From Polyodon spathula (Eukaryota; Chordata; Actinopteri; Acipenseriformes; Polyodontidae): a stretch of DNA of 64,000 nucleotides. The notes below the pieces were generated by a model that saw only the letters and a list, made by a program, of their open reading frames with translations, had not been told where the DNA came from and made no database searches. Positions 55,801 through 64,000 of the stretch are shown here, one piece after another; the first letter of the stretch is position 1, and each line of letters begins with the position of its first letter. The translations under genes were made by a program, and so were the position numbers. The DNA lies in NCBI RefSeq assembly GCF_017654505.1, contig NC_054571.1, positions 5,117,366 to 5,181,365 of the forward strand, in the 5' to 3' direction.

Positions 55801-58800
55801 GTTTGCTTACTATACCAGAATCTAAATCATTAATGTAGATTAGGAATAGCAGAGGACCTAATACTGATCCCTGTGGTACACCGCTGGTTACCACACTCCA
55901 TTCTGAGGTTTTTCCTCTAATCAGTACTTTCTGTTTTCTACATGTTAACCACTCCCTAATCCATGTACATGTGTTTCCTTGAATCCCTACTTCGTTCAGT
56001 TTGAGAATTAATCTTTTATGCGGGACTTTGTCAAAAGCTTTATGGAAATCTAAATAAACCATGTCATATGCTTTGCAATTATCCATTATCGATGTTACAT
56101 CCTCAAAAAAATCAAGCAAGTTAGTTAGACACAATCTCCCTTTCCTAAAATCATGCTGACTGTCTCCCAGGATACTGTTACCATATAGGTAATTTTCCAT
56201 TTTGGATCTTATTATAGTTTCCATAAGTTTGCATATAATAGAAGTCAGGCTTATTGGTCTGTAGTTACCTGGTTCAGTTTTGTTTCCCTTTTTGTGGATC
56301 GGTATAACGTTTGCAATTTTCCAGTCTGTCGGTACAACCCCTGTGTCAAGAGACTGTTGCATGATCTTGGTTAGCGGTTTGTAACTAACTTCTTTCATTT
56401 CTTTGAGTACTATTGGGAGGATCTCATCTGGCTCCTAGTCCCTTTGACACTTCTGCCTCGGTTATGCTAAAGTTATTTAAAACTGTATAGGAACAGGTTG
56501 ACATGTGGGGCATGTTGTCTGTATCCTCCTTTGTAAAAACTTGTGAAAAGTAATCATAATATATTTGCTATTTTTTTTTCTTCGTCTATGATTTTGCCAT
56601 TTATATCTCTTAGACATTTAACCTCCTCTTTGAATGTTCTCTTGCTGTTGTAATATTGGAAAAACATTTTGGAATTGGTTTTAGCCCCCTTAGCAATGTT
56701 CATTTCTATTTCTCTCTTGGCCTTTCTAACTTCCTTTTTGACTTGCGTTTGCAGTTCCGGGTACTCTTTCTCTTTTCTCTTACTTTCTTTTTGGTCCTTT
56801 TTTAATGCTCTGTAAAGTGCCTTTTTTCACTGAATTTTTTTTTTAATTGATCTATTAAACCATTTTGGAAATTTAGTTTTACGTTTAGATTTGTCTTCTT
56901 TACGGATGTAACTGTTTTGCGCCTCTAGTACTACATTTGTGAAGAACAGCCATCCACCCGGAAACACAACTCCTTCTCCTAGTGGCTGTCAATCATACAT
57001 GCAACAAACAATGCCGCACATTTAAAATACTCTAAATGTTACAATCGACAAACTCGCTATTCAACTTGAAAAGTCAGACATCGAAAGGGCTCGCAGAGTC
57101 GGGTGTAAAAACAAGAACGCAGACGTTCCTCGCATGACGGTGTTTAAACTGCACCATTTCCAGAAAAAGGTTGAAATTCTAAAAGCCTTGAGATCAGCTG
57201 AGGAGCTCTATATACAAGAACAGACTGCGAAGATCGTCCCAGATTTGTCTTCTAGACTAAACAAACGCCGCAGGGCTTTTTGGCCTCTCAGAAACCAGCT
57301 GGACAAAATCGGCATCAAGTCTCAAGTTCGTTCGTCACCCTGCAACCTTGTGGATTTGGATGTAAACTGTCCGAGACAATCTGAATCTCTGCAAGAAGCA
57401 ACTCAATCCCTGAAATCCAAATATCCAGATATTGTTTAAATGGCTGGAGTCATTTTATTTATGTAATCTGACTTCCACAGGCTGAAGGAAGGGAAAAAAA
57501 CAAATAACTCCCTGGACAGTATGTAACGATATGTTTTAAAGATTACGCTGGAGTTCAACCTATTTCTAATTAAGTTCTCCTGCATACATGTCGATAGGAT
57601 TTATACAGTATATTTAGAAATAACAAAGTACATACTACAATGACTATACTGATTTATTATTATTATTTTTTTACTGAACTTTCGCTATTTAGAGTTATTT
57701 GAAAGCACACATGGTCGCTGAGGGTGGCCCTATTGTGGCAGTGGCGCTGGGTCCTCTGGCATTGGCGAAGCTGGCAGTGGCGTGGGGCACTACGGCAGTG
57801 GCGAAGCTGGCAGTAGTGCAGGGCACTCGGACGGCGACGGATGCGTGTGGCACACCAGCAATGGTGATGCTGGCAGTGCACAAGGTACTCCAGCAGTGGC
57901 GGTGCTGCTGGTGGCACAGGGCATTCCAGCAGTGGCGATGCTGGCCATGGTGATTCTGGCAGTGGCATTGGGTAATCAGGCAAGGGCGATGCTGCCGGTG
58001 GCGCAGCGCATCCCAGCAGTGGCGATGCTGGCAGTGGTTTGGAAATGGCAGCGTCTCCTCCCCCTTTGGCACTGGAGGTGGCAACGGCTCTTTCTCCTTT
58101 GACTCTGGGGACAGCAGGGCTTCTCTGCTCGCCTTCTTCCTCTTTTGGGTAGATCGTTCCTCCTTCTTGGGAGTTCGGCAGGTAGCTTCTCCTCCTGATA
58201 TTGGAGGGGGCAGCATACCTCCAAGTGCCTGAACTCCCCACAGACGAGGCACCAACCTTTGTCCTCAAGGCAGGTGAGGAGGGCATCTAATCCGCCATCC
58301 CATAGGGCTTGGAAGGCAAAAGGACCTGGTTGCCTTTATCACTGCTAACATTTTTCAGGGTTTTCGGAGCTTCGCTCCTTCACCAGGGGATGCTGCAGAG
58401 ATGTCTTCTCCCCATGAGACGGCAGTGGTTTCTCCCTCTCTGGCAGTGGAGACGGCAGTGGCTGTTCGGCGACCAGGCGAAACCAATCGGTTGCGTCCCC
58501 AACTTCTTCCTTTCCGTAGGCCTCCATAAAGCCTAATCCTAACCCTTTATATGGACACTCCACAGTATGGTAACTAAACTCCATAGAAGCCCTGCAAAGC
58601 AGAGCGTTTTTGGCTGCCCACTGCATTTATAGTTCATACCATCCCTTTTTTTTTTTTTTTTTTTTAAATCTGCAGTCCTGCTCTGAGTCTCAAGGGGGCG
58701 CAATCCTCCCACTGACATCACATGTCAAAGGGTAGTGTCATGGCCCAAGCTGTTACTGGCAGGAAGAGAGACCCAGAGTCAAGAAGCTGCAGTTTGAAGC

Positions 58801-59315
58801 ACTAAAGCGCACATTTATTAAACAAACACAGAAACAAATAAACGGGCACGAGGGCCAAAATAAAGTTTCAAACAAAAGATTAAACCGTTGTAGGGTGGGC
58901 ATTTGCATTCACTACAAAGTTGCAAACAAAACAGTTACACTAACGTTACACTTTGCTCTGCTTTTACTATGGAAAACTCTTGTAAGGGTCTGTGCTCTAA
59001 GGATCTCCCCTCACATGCTGTGTGTTTTCCCTCTGTAGCTTCCTTACCAGTGACAGTGACAACGATGTACTGTGGGGACGGCTGTGTGGAGCTGGACTGG
59101 GGTGATGCACTCTGCACCTCACTCACATACTGCAGGGTTTGCTGAGGGGGGGCTGCCTGTGTCTGCGCCTGAGTGGGAGGAGGGGGGGGCTGTTTTTGCA
59201 CTGCCGGGGGCTGCGGGGGGGCTGGCGGGGACGTGTCCGTGATGTACTGCGCAGGAGCGGGTTGCGACTGGGACTGCCCCACCTGCAGCTCTGAGACGTA
59301 GGCCTGATTTGCCAT
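40317..59315 (-). CDS. rfx1: rfx1, N-terminal coding exons, partial
   Basis: RFX1 is a nuclear winged-helix transcription factor that binds X-box DNA as a dimer and regulates ciliary, MHC class II and other genes. Four minus-strand exons splice in frame: 59315-59048, 47730-47621, 46645-46550 and 40424-40317, giving 194 residues. They match the Gln/Pro-rich N-terminal activation region: MANQAYVSELQ, two YV-EL/YI-D type repeats, PQYIVVTVT, PTQVVQQVQ, RLLVQ and QRLVVQTS followed by VSTLSIHGVQQ, in RFX1 order. A polyglutamine run of seven ends the third. The DNA-binding, B, C and dimerisation domains are absent because the gene runs into the gap at 38501-39000. A 5' acceptor before the ATG exon (CTCTGCAG at 59343) implies an upstream noncoding exon. 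The large introns are filled with transposons. Confidence 0.92.
40687..40757. repeat. (AT)n microsatellite
   Basis: AT dinucleotide run abutting the left LTR of the element at 40755. Confidence 0.95.
40765..41223 (+). repeat. 5' LTR
   Basis: Begins TGTAGCAGG and ends ATCACA. Contains an AATAAAAGTG signal at about 41130. Confidence 0.85.
41278..41763 (+). CDS. gag-like Glu/Leu/Pro-rich protein
   Basis: ATG 50 bases after the left LTR opens a frame of 161 codons. The N-terminus (MDPELKELLKQMKRNTAIQE) is helical and charged. It is followed by acidic Pro-rich repeats near PREEEQELPLPP, encoded by 39-bp tandem units at 41651 and 41690. The frame appears to shift near 41600; in the other frame Pro-rich coding-like sequence continues to about 42220. 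No zinc knuckle is present here. Function as gag is inferred from position. Confidence 0.5.
   Translation: MDPELKELLKQMKRNTAIQEELNRKWRQEWGLPDPEPTELDLLFQRWELARQAPQSPALQEEELPLLPPPGEEMLELLLPPSPREEEQELPLPPGAASASSCLHLHHQRKIKFRGERSRSCLCLHHPEKRSRSCLCLHHPEKRSWSFLCLHCCRLLIRERG
42331..42761 (+). repeat. 3' LTR
   Basis: Same sequence as the 5' LTR with indels; preceded by the G-rich polypurine tract and TGTAATGGA. Followed by a (CA)n run to about 42797. Confidence 0.85.
42799..43939. mobile_element. Tc1-like foldback element
   Basis: The left end CAGCTCTGGAAAAAAATTAA is a Tc1-like terminus. 42944-43296 and 43586-43939 are nearly perfect inverted copies of about 353 bases, with two differences noted by eye, separated by 289 bases. 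Each arm encodes the C-terminal end of the transposase. The plus strand from 43308 reads WECFSKAG, FFQQDNAPCHTA (second Asp), a TGA for the expected Trp, SPDLNPIENLWNVIKR (final acidic residue) and the C-terminus ending NQGYSTKY. The N-terminal half of the transposase is missing. Confidence 0.88.
43942..44230 (+). pseudogene. second Tc1-like transposase relic
   Basis: Plus strand reads ADLNLIENLWYELKEAVQKK, then after a stop FYIEEWSKI and LINKYPNHLKEV: the C-terminus of a different Tc1-like family. It ends with a CCTTGTCAGGGTACCAATAC-type 3' region. Confidence 0.78.
44318..44434. repeat. (AT)n then (GT)n microsatellite
   Basis: AT run to 44364 followed directly by a GT run of 70 bases. Confidence 0.97.
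44435..45400. other. rfx1 intron, no clear element
   Basis: Contains loosely repeated GAGTTATCCAC-type words at 44467-44500, 45075-45095 and 45155-45190, perhaps ends of an old DNA transposon. No protein recognised. Confidence 0.45.
45410..45960 (+). mobile_element. 3' part of an LTR element
   Basis: A Pro/Gly-rich open frame (45368-45838) is followed by GGGACTTGAGGGAGGGTGGT, a G-rich tract ending at about 45922, and TGTATACGGTAGGGCAGAGC. The same order (GGACTTGAGGGTGGG, TTGTGTTTTAGGGAGG, G tract, TGTA...) precedes the right LTR of the element at 40755, so this is the 3' interior and LTR start of a relative. Confidence 0.6.
45961..46549. other. rfx1 intron, no clear element
   Basis: AT-rich. 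The phrase GATGAAGGAATTTTATGTTC near 46404 followed by GAAACGTC resembles the tail of some Penelope-like elements, too short to call. Confidence 0.4.
46550..46645 (-). CDS. rfx1: rfx1 coding exon 3 (RLLVQ, polyQ)
   Basis: Acceptor CACTCCTAG, donor GCAG|GTAAGG; 32 codons from RLLVQ to a run of seven Gln encoded by CAG repeats that runs right up to the donor. Confidence 0.88.
46646..47620 (-). other. rfx1 intron
   Basis: No mobile element recognised; a (CT)n run lies at about 47298-47324. Confidence 0.6.
47621..47730 (-). CDS. rfx1: rfx1 coding exon 2 (PTQVVQQVQ)
   Basis: Reads STLRPSETVSDSSSPPTVVQ then TAVPTQVVQQVQASQQ. Donor GCAG|GTAAGG. The acceptor is C-run then TCTCAG. Confidence 0.92.
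47737..47771. repeat. poly(G)/poly(C) tract next to rfx1 acceptor
   Basis: 35 consecutive G on plus, which is a 35-base C run forming the pyrimidine tract immediately upstream of the rfx1 exon at 47621-47730. Confidence 0.95.
47772..48481. other. rfx1 intron with repeats
   Basis: Holds a (TTA)n tract at about 47905-47950 and, at 48085-48180, a copy of the dispersed TTTACCATGCTT-type repeat. Nothing else recognised. Confidence 0.6.
48482..49560 (+). mobile_element. LTR element relic with gag-like repeats
   Basis: TGTAACAGGGCAAAGCGCCC at 48482 looks like an LTR start; AATAAAAGTCTGCAGCTCTC near 48730 looks like an LTR polyadenylation region. The following interior has three 33-bp tandem units (starts 48898, 48931, 48964) encoding a PEGEEPLSPS-type repeat, then Pro/Ser-rich sequence and a poly(G) run at about 49327-49352. 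No pol genes. The downstream LTR is not found. Confidence 0.55.
49561..50465. other. rfx1 intron, simple repeats
   Basis: (ATT)n tracts at 49662-49680 and 49771-49803 and otherwise unremarkable sequence. Confidence 0.6.
50466..51458. mobile_element. Tigger/pogo-like non-autonomous element
   Basis: The left end TACAGTCAGCACTCAGATAT and the right end (complement TACAGTCAGCACTCGGATAT) are inverted, with TA at each border as expected for this superfamily. The 1-kb interior has no transposase. A fragment of the same family lies at 9568-9745. Confidence 0.65.
51650..52790 (-). mobile_element. Tc1-like transposon, nearly complete coding region
   Basis: Minus strand: the transposase N-terminus at 52775 (MGKGKELTNEKRQIVVDLHK, then a helix-turn-helix), a break at about 52370-52520 with stops, then 52364-51801 with GGGSLMLWGCF, SQSSDLNPIENLWFELKRAV and the C-terminus. 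The second catalytic Asp block is not recognisable in its usual form. The left end near 51655 (ACACCTCCAAAATGATTGGC) resembles a terminus; no matching right terminus is seen. Confidence 0.82.
53075..53498 (+). mobile_element. solo LTR, target duplication TAGTC
   Basis: A 424-bp LTR from TGTGGCAGAGCACAGC to AGCCTGCCACA, flanked by TAGTC at 53070-53074 and 53499-53503. A TATA-like CATAAAAGG lies at about 53218 and AATAAAATAG at about 53431. No internal region remains. Confidence 0.85.
53562..54205 (-). pseudogene. Gypsy-type gag-protease relic
   Basis: Minus-strand frame of about 210 codons. It starts within a capsid-like region (SSEKFEHFVTEVKLLVKDCG, then INSQRVREKLL, TLEKAIDIARSHKIAQDQL) and passes directly to an aspartic protease with LDTGAQVNVIP. 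The zinc-knuckle region expected between them is largely missing. Its upstream part is cut off by CR1 copy F. Confidence 0.78.
54206..54418 (-). mobile_element. CR1 LINE copy F, 3' part
   Basis: The CR1 C-terminus and tail on minus, ending at a single AGAACATAAAG rather than the repeated octamer. It breaks at ATGCC where a solo LTR is inserted. Confidence 0.9.
54419..55144 (-). mobile_element. solo LTR in CR1, target duplication ATGCC
   Basis: A 726-bp LTR on minus, TGTAGCAGGGGGAGATCTGT to CCCTTCCACA, flanked by ATGCC at 54414-54418 and 55145-55149, which is part of the CR1 sequence. AATAAAACTGG lies near the 3' end. Same family as 37189-37874. Confidence 0.92.
55145..56956 (-). mobile_element. 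CR1 LINE copy F, main part
   Basis: Continues copy F upstream of the LTR: frames 55520-55140 and 56398-55502 with all RT blocks. The WESCKK deletion matches fragment D, a frameshift lies near 55540, and about 30 bases are missing near 56432. Truncated at about 56956 inside the endonuclease. More diverged than copies A, B and G. Confidence 0.9.
57047..57439 (+). pseudogene. L1-type ORF1 C-terminal relic
   Basis: Plus frame reads IERARRVG, VPRMTVFKLHHFQKKVEIL, IVPDLSSRLNKRRRAFWPL and IGIKSQ, the RNA-binding C-terminal half of L1-like ORF1 proteins, and ends at a natural-looking TAA at 57437-57439. The N-terminal coiled coil and ORF2 are missing. The retained part has no stops. Confidence 0.72.
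57440..57690. other. rfx1 intron, nothing recognised
   Basis: AT-rich sequence following the L1 relic, perhaps its untranslated remainder. Confidence 0.45.
57690..58735 (-). mobile_element. LTR-element gag with zinc knuckle
   Basis: Minus strand, running leftward from a probable primer-binding site near 58730. Gag-like pieces at 58626-58345 (MEAYGKEEVGDATDWFRLVA) lead to a CCHC zinc knuckle CLVCGEFRHLEVCC at about 58230, which fits C-x2-C-x4-H-x4-C exactly. A long Pro/Leu/His-rich repetitive tail (58200-57690) follows. Frames shift at least twice. The knuckle identifies this as retroelement gag and supports the same reading for the similar Pro-rich frames at 28-29, 41, 45 and 49 kb. Confidence 0.65.
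58736..58918 (-). repeat. probable 5' LTR fragment
   Basis: Minus strand TGTAGTGAATGCAAATGCCC to CTTGGGCCATGACAC with AATAAATGTGCG, adjoining the gag relic. Short, so probably truncated. Confidence 0.5.
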
Positions 59316-59342
59316 GCCAGGACCAAGGGCTCTCCACCGTCA
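59048..59342 (-). CDS. rfx1: rfx1 exon with start codon
   Basis: Acceptor TTTTCTCTGCAG, 27 bases of leader, ATG at 59315-59313, donor ACTG|GTAAGG. Encodes MANQAYVSELQVGQSQSQPA and onward to QYIVVTVT. Confidence 0.94.
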
Positions 59343-61629
59343 CTGCAGAGAAAACAGGGAGAAGACAGGGTTAGAGACTGTGGGAGAAACAGGGGCAAGA
59401 CGGGAAGGGACTGGGAGAGAATTAAGGGAAAAGCAGGGTTGAGACTGGAGTAGAAACAAGGGCAAACAAAGGTTAGAGGCAAGGGAGATAGATTGAGTGG
59501 TTCTGGGATCTGTTGCTCCAATATTGAGTTATACTAGTTGTTTTTTTCTCTATAACTGTCTTTACCCTGCTTTGAACTTACTTTGAGCTTGTCCGGAGAA
59601 TCCTCTGCATAACAATGAAAACACTTCCGCATTCCATTCTAACGAAGTGAAAATACGGCCTTTTAACTCTGTCGTAGAGGGGTTGGGCCAGCAGTGTAAG
59701 AGTGATGGAACATTTACCCGTTTGAATTTCTGATCAGTGGCATTGTGTACACATATTCCACAGAGCTGGAAAAACATTTGATTACAACCGACTACAGGGC
59801 TGGAAATAAGGCTCCCATTGCAAAGCAGTTTGATCCACTCTCAGTGTTATTATGAGTTTAAGAAGACACACCTGAGCTTGTTATATATGCTGAGACTAAT
59901 TTAAGCTTGTAGAAAAACCTGGAATGGGATAAGCTGCTATGCAATAGAAGTCTTATTTCCAACCCTGAAAAAAAGAACATCCACACCACACAGTGCAGGG
60001 ATCCGAACCAACTCCCGATCGGTTTAACGAGCTGCACAGGATTGAAAAGAAGTCGATTTAACAGAGCAGAGAGAAAGCTAAACTGGATTATAGAGGCTAG
60101 CTGCTCAAACCTAGGGATACTGCATTAATAAATCGCCAACAAATCTAGCTGGATTCAGACAGGCTGGTTTCAAGGTAGCAACATTAACATCTGTAACGGA
60201 AAGCCTATAAATATTATGAGCAGGTACAGTGGGTTTTCCATTAGCCAGTTAATGGGGTAACAATTTAAATGATCATTTGATCACATGCATCGTGATACGT
60301 ATCGTATTGTAATATTAGTGTATCATTGCACCCGTACTTCTGATATTATATAAGTGTTAGGAACCTGACAATAGAAAAGGACGCAGTCGTTGATATACTA
60401 ATTACTAGAGTATTACAGTACACATTTAGAGAGTGAGCAAGATGCAGACATAAATGCAGAATTCTAAAATCAATACAATGCTTTATAGAGACCTCAGTGT
60501 TGTGGAGATGTGACAGGTAGACTTGGTCTGAGTAAGTATTCTGGGCTGCAGTGTTTTGCACTAGCTGTGCTGTACTGTATTGTACGTGCTGTGTAACGTG
60601 AGCAGCCCCCTCTGAAGCAGCCCTCCTGCTTTGATCTGCCATGAAAGTGGATGTGATTTCAGAGCTCCTTGCCAAGTCCTAAAGATAACCCAGGGTGGCC
60701 TCGCTCACTCTCTGTGTGAAAAATAATTGATTTGCTTGGCAGGTTTTTTTTTTTTTTTTTAAAGGTTCAAAGGCCAGGAAACATAGAAATCCAGGTATGG
60801 ATCAGGGTCAATTGATCTTAATGTTGGAGGATTTAAATGTGGGAAATGTAAAGGTGGGAGTTTCTCTACTGTATTTTCTGTCTTTTAGAAGTAATTAAAA
60901 GTGACATTTTTTGGGACTATAAAATTTTTCATATTTATTAGAAGTCACGTCCCCACTGAAACCTATAAGCAGCAACTACACTTAGAATTGTATCTCACAC
61001 ACAACAGGTTCTAGAAACAAACTGAATATGTTAGTCAGATTTTCGTCATTTTTTTATTTCAATAAAATAAACAAAATAAACTCTCAACTTGATTAGAGAA
61101 GCCACATAGCCTATACGTTAAAGTTATTAGATTTGACTTAATTTCTATTTGATAATGGTCATGGTTTTGACTTAATTTCTATATGCTAATGACATTAAGT
61201 TTGATTTCATTTCTACATGCTAGTGCTGGTTGTACTGTTTGTTGAAGGAAGTTTGTGGGAGGTTTACTTGGTGATGTATTGATCCATTTAATCTTTTGAT
61301 CACTATCGATGGTCAAGCACGTCCATCATGGTTTTATTTTGTTTTCTTTGTGTGCTACTTTTGACAAGCATCCCAGAAATGTAGTCCCCAGCGAGGGACA
61401 GGTTGTAAACAAGCTGCATTCCTCTTAAATGCAAACATGAAGGGTGCTCTCCTGTTCTTAAAATAAAAAAAGGCTCTAAAATACTGGACTGTTTTGTAAA
61501 TAAGCACTGTTGTTGCTGCGTACTGGGTGTTTTACGCATTGAAAAAATATGAATTATTATGTGTTGGAGGGCTGGAATAAAAAGTGCATTTTGAATGCAA
61601 GTCTGGCATGGATGGAGTTATCCTTAGAA
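59343..61629. other. upstream of rfx1 coding start, no gene seen
   Basis: Presumably holds the rfx1 first intron and noncoding first exon, which I cannot locate. No mobile element protein recognised. Poly(T) at about 60746-60761. Confidence 0.5.
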
Positions 61630-64000
61630 TTGGGGTTATTCAAAAGGCATAATAATAGGAGCATGCTATAGACCGCCAGATTCAGACGGTGAGCAAAATA
61701 ATCTGTTATACAATGACATTAGAAATGTGTGTAGCAAAGGAGAAGCCATACTAATGGGGGATTTCAACTTCCCCCAAATAAAATGGGAAAACCCGGTGGG
61801 TAGCACGAAGGATGAAATAGAAATGGTGGAAATGACAAATGACTGCTTCCTAACACAATTTGTCAAGGCACCCACTAGAGGGGAGGAATGCCTTGATTTA
61901 GTCTTTTCAAATAACGAAGATAGAATAACTAAAACAGAGGTCAGAGAACCACTGGCAAACTCAGACCACAACATGGTCTCATTTGAAGTGTTTTTTTTTT
62001 AAATCCCCAAAAGTAATGACTAAAGCTAAGGTTTACAATTTTAGAAAAGCAAACTATGAAGGTATGAAACAGACTAACATAAGTAGATTGGAGTAAAATA
62101 GAGAAAACACCCACAGAAGAAGGATGGTTGTTCTTCAAAAATGTAGTACTAGAGGCACAAAACAATTATATCCCTAAAATAGACAAATCTAAATGTAAAA
62201 CTAAATTGCCAAAATGGTTTAATAGATCAATTAAAAAAAATATTCAGCAAAAAAAGGCACTTAACAGAGCATTAAAAAAGGACCAAAAAGAAAGTACGCA
62301 CAAAGAGTACACAGAACTGCAAACGCAAGTCAAAAAGGAAGTTAGAAAGGCCAAGAGAGAAATAGAAATGAACATTGCTAAGGGAGCTAAAACCAATTCC
62401 AAAATGTTTTTCCAATATTACAACAGCAAGCGAACATTCAAAGAGGAGATTAAATGTTTAAGAGATACAAATGGCAAAATCGTAGATGAAGAAAAAAAAA
62501 TAGCAAATATATTAAATGATTACTTTTCACAAGTTTTTACAAAGGAAGATACTGACAACATGCTCCACATGTCATCCAGTTCCTATCCAGTTTTAAATAA
62601 CTTTAGCATAACCGAGGCAGAAGTGTTAAAGGGACTAGGAGCTCTTAAAATAAACAAATCCCCTGGGCCGGATGAGATCCTCCCAGTAGTACTCAAAGAA
62701 ATGAAAGAAGTAATTTACAAACCGCTAACCAAGATCATGCAGCAGTCTCTTGACACAGGGGTGGTACCGACAGACTGGAAAATTGCAAACGTAATACCGA
62801 TCCACAAAAAGGGAAACAAAACTGAACCAGGTAACTACAGACCAGTAAGCCTGACTTCTATTATATGCAAACTTATGGAAACTATAATAAGATCCAAAAT
62901 GGAAAATTACCTATATGGTAACAGGGTCCTGGGAGACAGTCAACATGGTTTTAGGAAAGGGAGATCGTGTCTAACTAACTTGCTTGATTTTTTTGAGGAT
63001 GCAACATTGATAATGGATTATTGCAAAGCATATGACATGGTTTATTTAGATTTCCAGAAAGCTTTTGACAAAGTCCCGCACAAAAGATTAATTCTCAAAC
63101 TGAACGCAGTTGGGATTCAAGGAAACACATGTACATGGATTAGGGAGTGGTTAACATGTAGAAAACAGAAAGTACTGATTAAAGGTAAAACCTCAGAATG
63201 GAGTGTGGTAACCAGTGGTGTACCACAGGGATCAATATTAGGTCCTCTGCTATTCCTAATCTACATTATTGATTTAGATTCTGGTATAGTAAGCAAACTT
63301 GTTAAATTTGCAGACGACACAAAAGTAGGAGGAGTGGCAAACACTGTTGCAGCAGCAAAGGTCATTCAAAATGATCTAGACAAGATTCAGAACTGGGCAG
63401 ACACATGGCAAATGACATTTAATAGAGAAAAGTGTAAGGTATTGCACGCAGGAAATAAAAATGTACATTATAAATATCATATGGGAGATACTGAAATTGG
63501 AGAAGGAATCTATGAAAAAGACCTAGGAGTTTTTGTTGACTCAGAAATGTCTTCATCTAGACAATGTGGGGAAGCTATAAAAAAGGCTAACAAGATGCTC
63601 GGATACATTGTGAAAAGTGTTGAATTTAAATCAAGGGAAGTAATGTTAAAACTGTACAATGCACAAGTAAGACCTCATCTTGAATAATGTGTGCAGTTCT
63701 GGTCACCTCGCTATAAAAAAGACATTGCTGCTCTAGAAAGAGTGCAAAGAAGAGCGACCAGAATTATTCCGGGCTTAAAAGGCATGTCATATGCAGACAG
63801 GCAAAAAGAATTGAATCGGTTCAGTCTTGAACAAAGAAGACCACGTGGCAACCTAATTCAAGCATTCAAAATTCTAAAAGGTATTGACAGTGTCGACCCA
63901 AGGGACTTTTTCAGCCTGAAAAAAAGAAACAAGGACCAGGGGTCACAAATGGAGTTTAGACAAAGGGGCATTCAGAACAGAAAATAGGAGACACTTTTTT
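61630..64000 (+). mobile_element. CR1 LINE copy G, runs off the window
   Basis: Plus-strand CR1 starting inside the endonuclease (KGIIIGACYRPP) and continuing to the last base. It has an extra T run near 61990, a disrupted stretch near 62070, an open frame 62128-63687 with all RT blocks, and a TAT-to-TAA stop at 63685. The homopolymer near 62500 has nine A, supporting nine as the ancestral count. An extra A near 63925 shifts the C-terminus. Confidence 0.93.

Noticed and set aside
61303..61539. 78-codon minus open frame upstream of CR1 copy G
   Set aside because: Considered as a repeat relic, but no recognisable motif supports it.

Overview
This window is vertebrate nuclear DNA: spliced genes with consensus GT/AG junctions, long repeat-filled introns, many microsatellites, and a mixed load of CR1, L2, L1-type, Penelope, Gypsy/LTR, Tc1-mariner, hAT and Tigger-like elements. 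The repeat mix, abundant recent CR1 copies and intermediate intron sizes suggest a ray-finned fish outside the typical teleosts, such as a sturgeon, paddlefish or gar relative. That assignment is inference; no single marker proves it.

Three genes are supported. rln3 (relaxin-3; 16898-18194, +) is complete in two coding exons. An il27ra-like class I cytokine receptor (29286-38387, +) is read through eight exons: signal peptide, gp130-type N-terminal domain, cytokine-binding module with WSEWS, and a first fibronectin domain. It stops at a 500-base assembly gap. rfx1 (59315-40317, -) is read through four N-terminal coding exons and stops at the other side of the same gap. RFX1, RLN3 and IL27RA are neighbours in human. 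The fact that both genes break at one gap suggests the two contigs are joined in the wrong order.

Layout: 1-16.7 kb is gene-free repeat DNA (five CR1 fragments, Tc1 relics, a Penelope element, a hAT insertion inside a CR1, an N gap at 13001-13500). 16.7-18.4 kb is rln3. 18.4-29.2 kb holds minisatellites, a tRNA-like tandem array, an L2 3' end, and a full-length CR1 at 23461-27628 inserted inside a 52-bp minisatellite. 29.2-38.4 kb is the receptor, its introns carrying Gypsy, L2 and solo-LTR remnants. 38501-39000 is an N gap. 40.3-59.3 kb is the 5' part of rfx1, with introns containing a non-autonomous LTR element, a Tc1 foldback hairpin, solo LTRs and a nested Gypsy/CR1/LTR complex. 61.6 kb to the end is another CR1.

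The most notable observation concerns the full-length CR1. ORF2 lies in the -1 frame relative to ORF1, has no start codon before its endonuclease core, and the last seven bases of ORF1 before its stop are T TTA AAC, a canonical -1 ribosomal frameshift heptamer. Other points of interest are the 353-bp-arm foldback, the gp130-type domain of the receptor, splice acceptors whose pyrimidine tracts are microsatellites, and a family of LTR elements with Pro/Glu-rich gag-like repeats.
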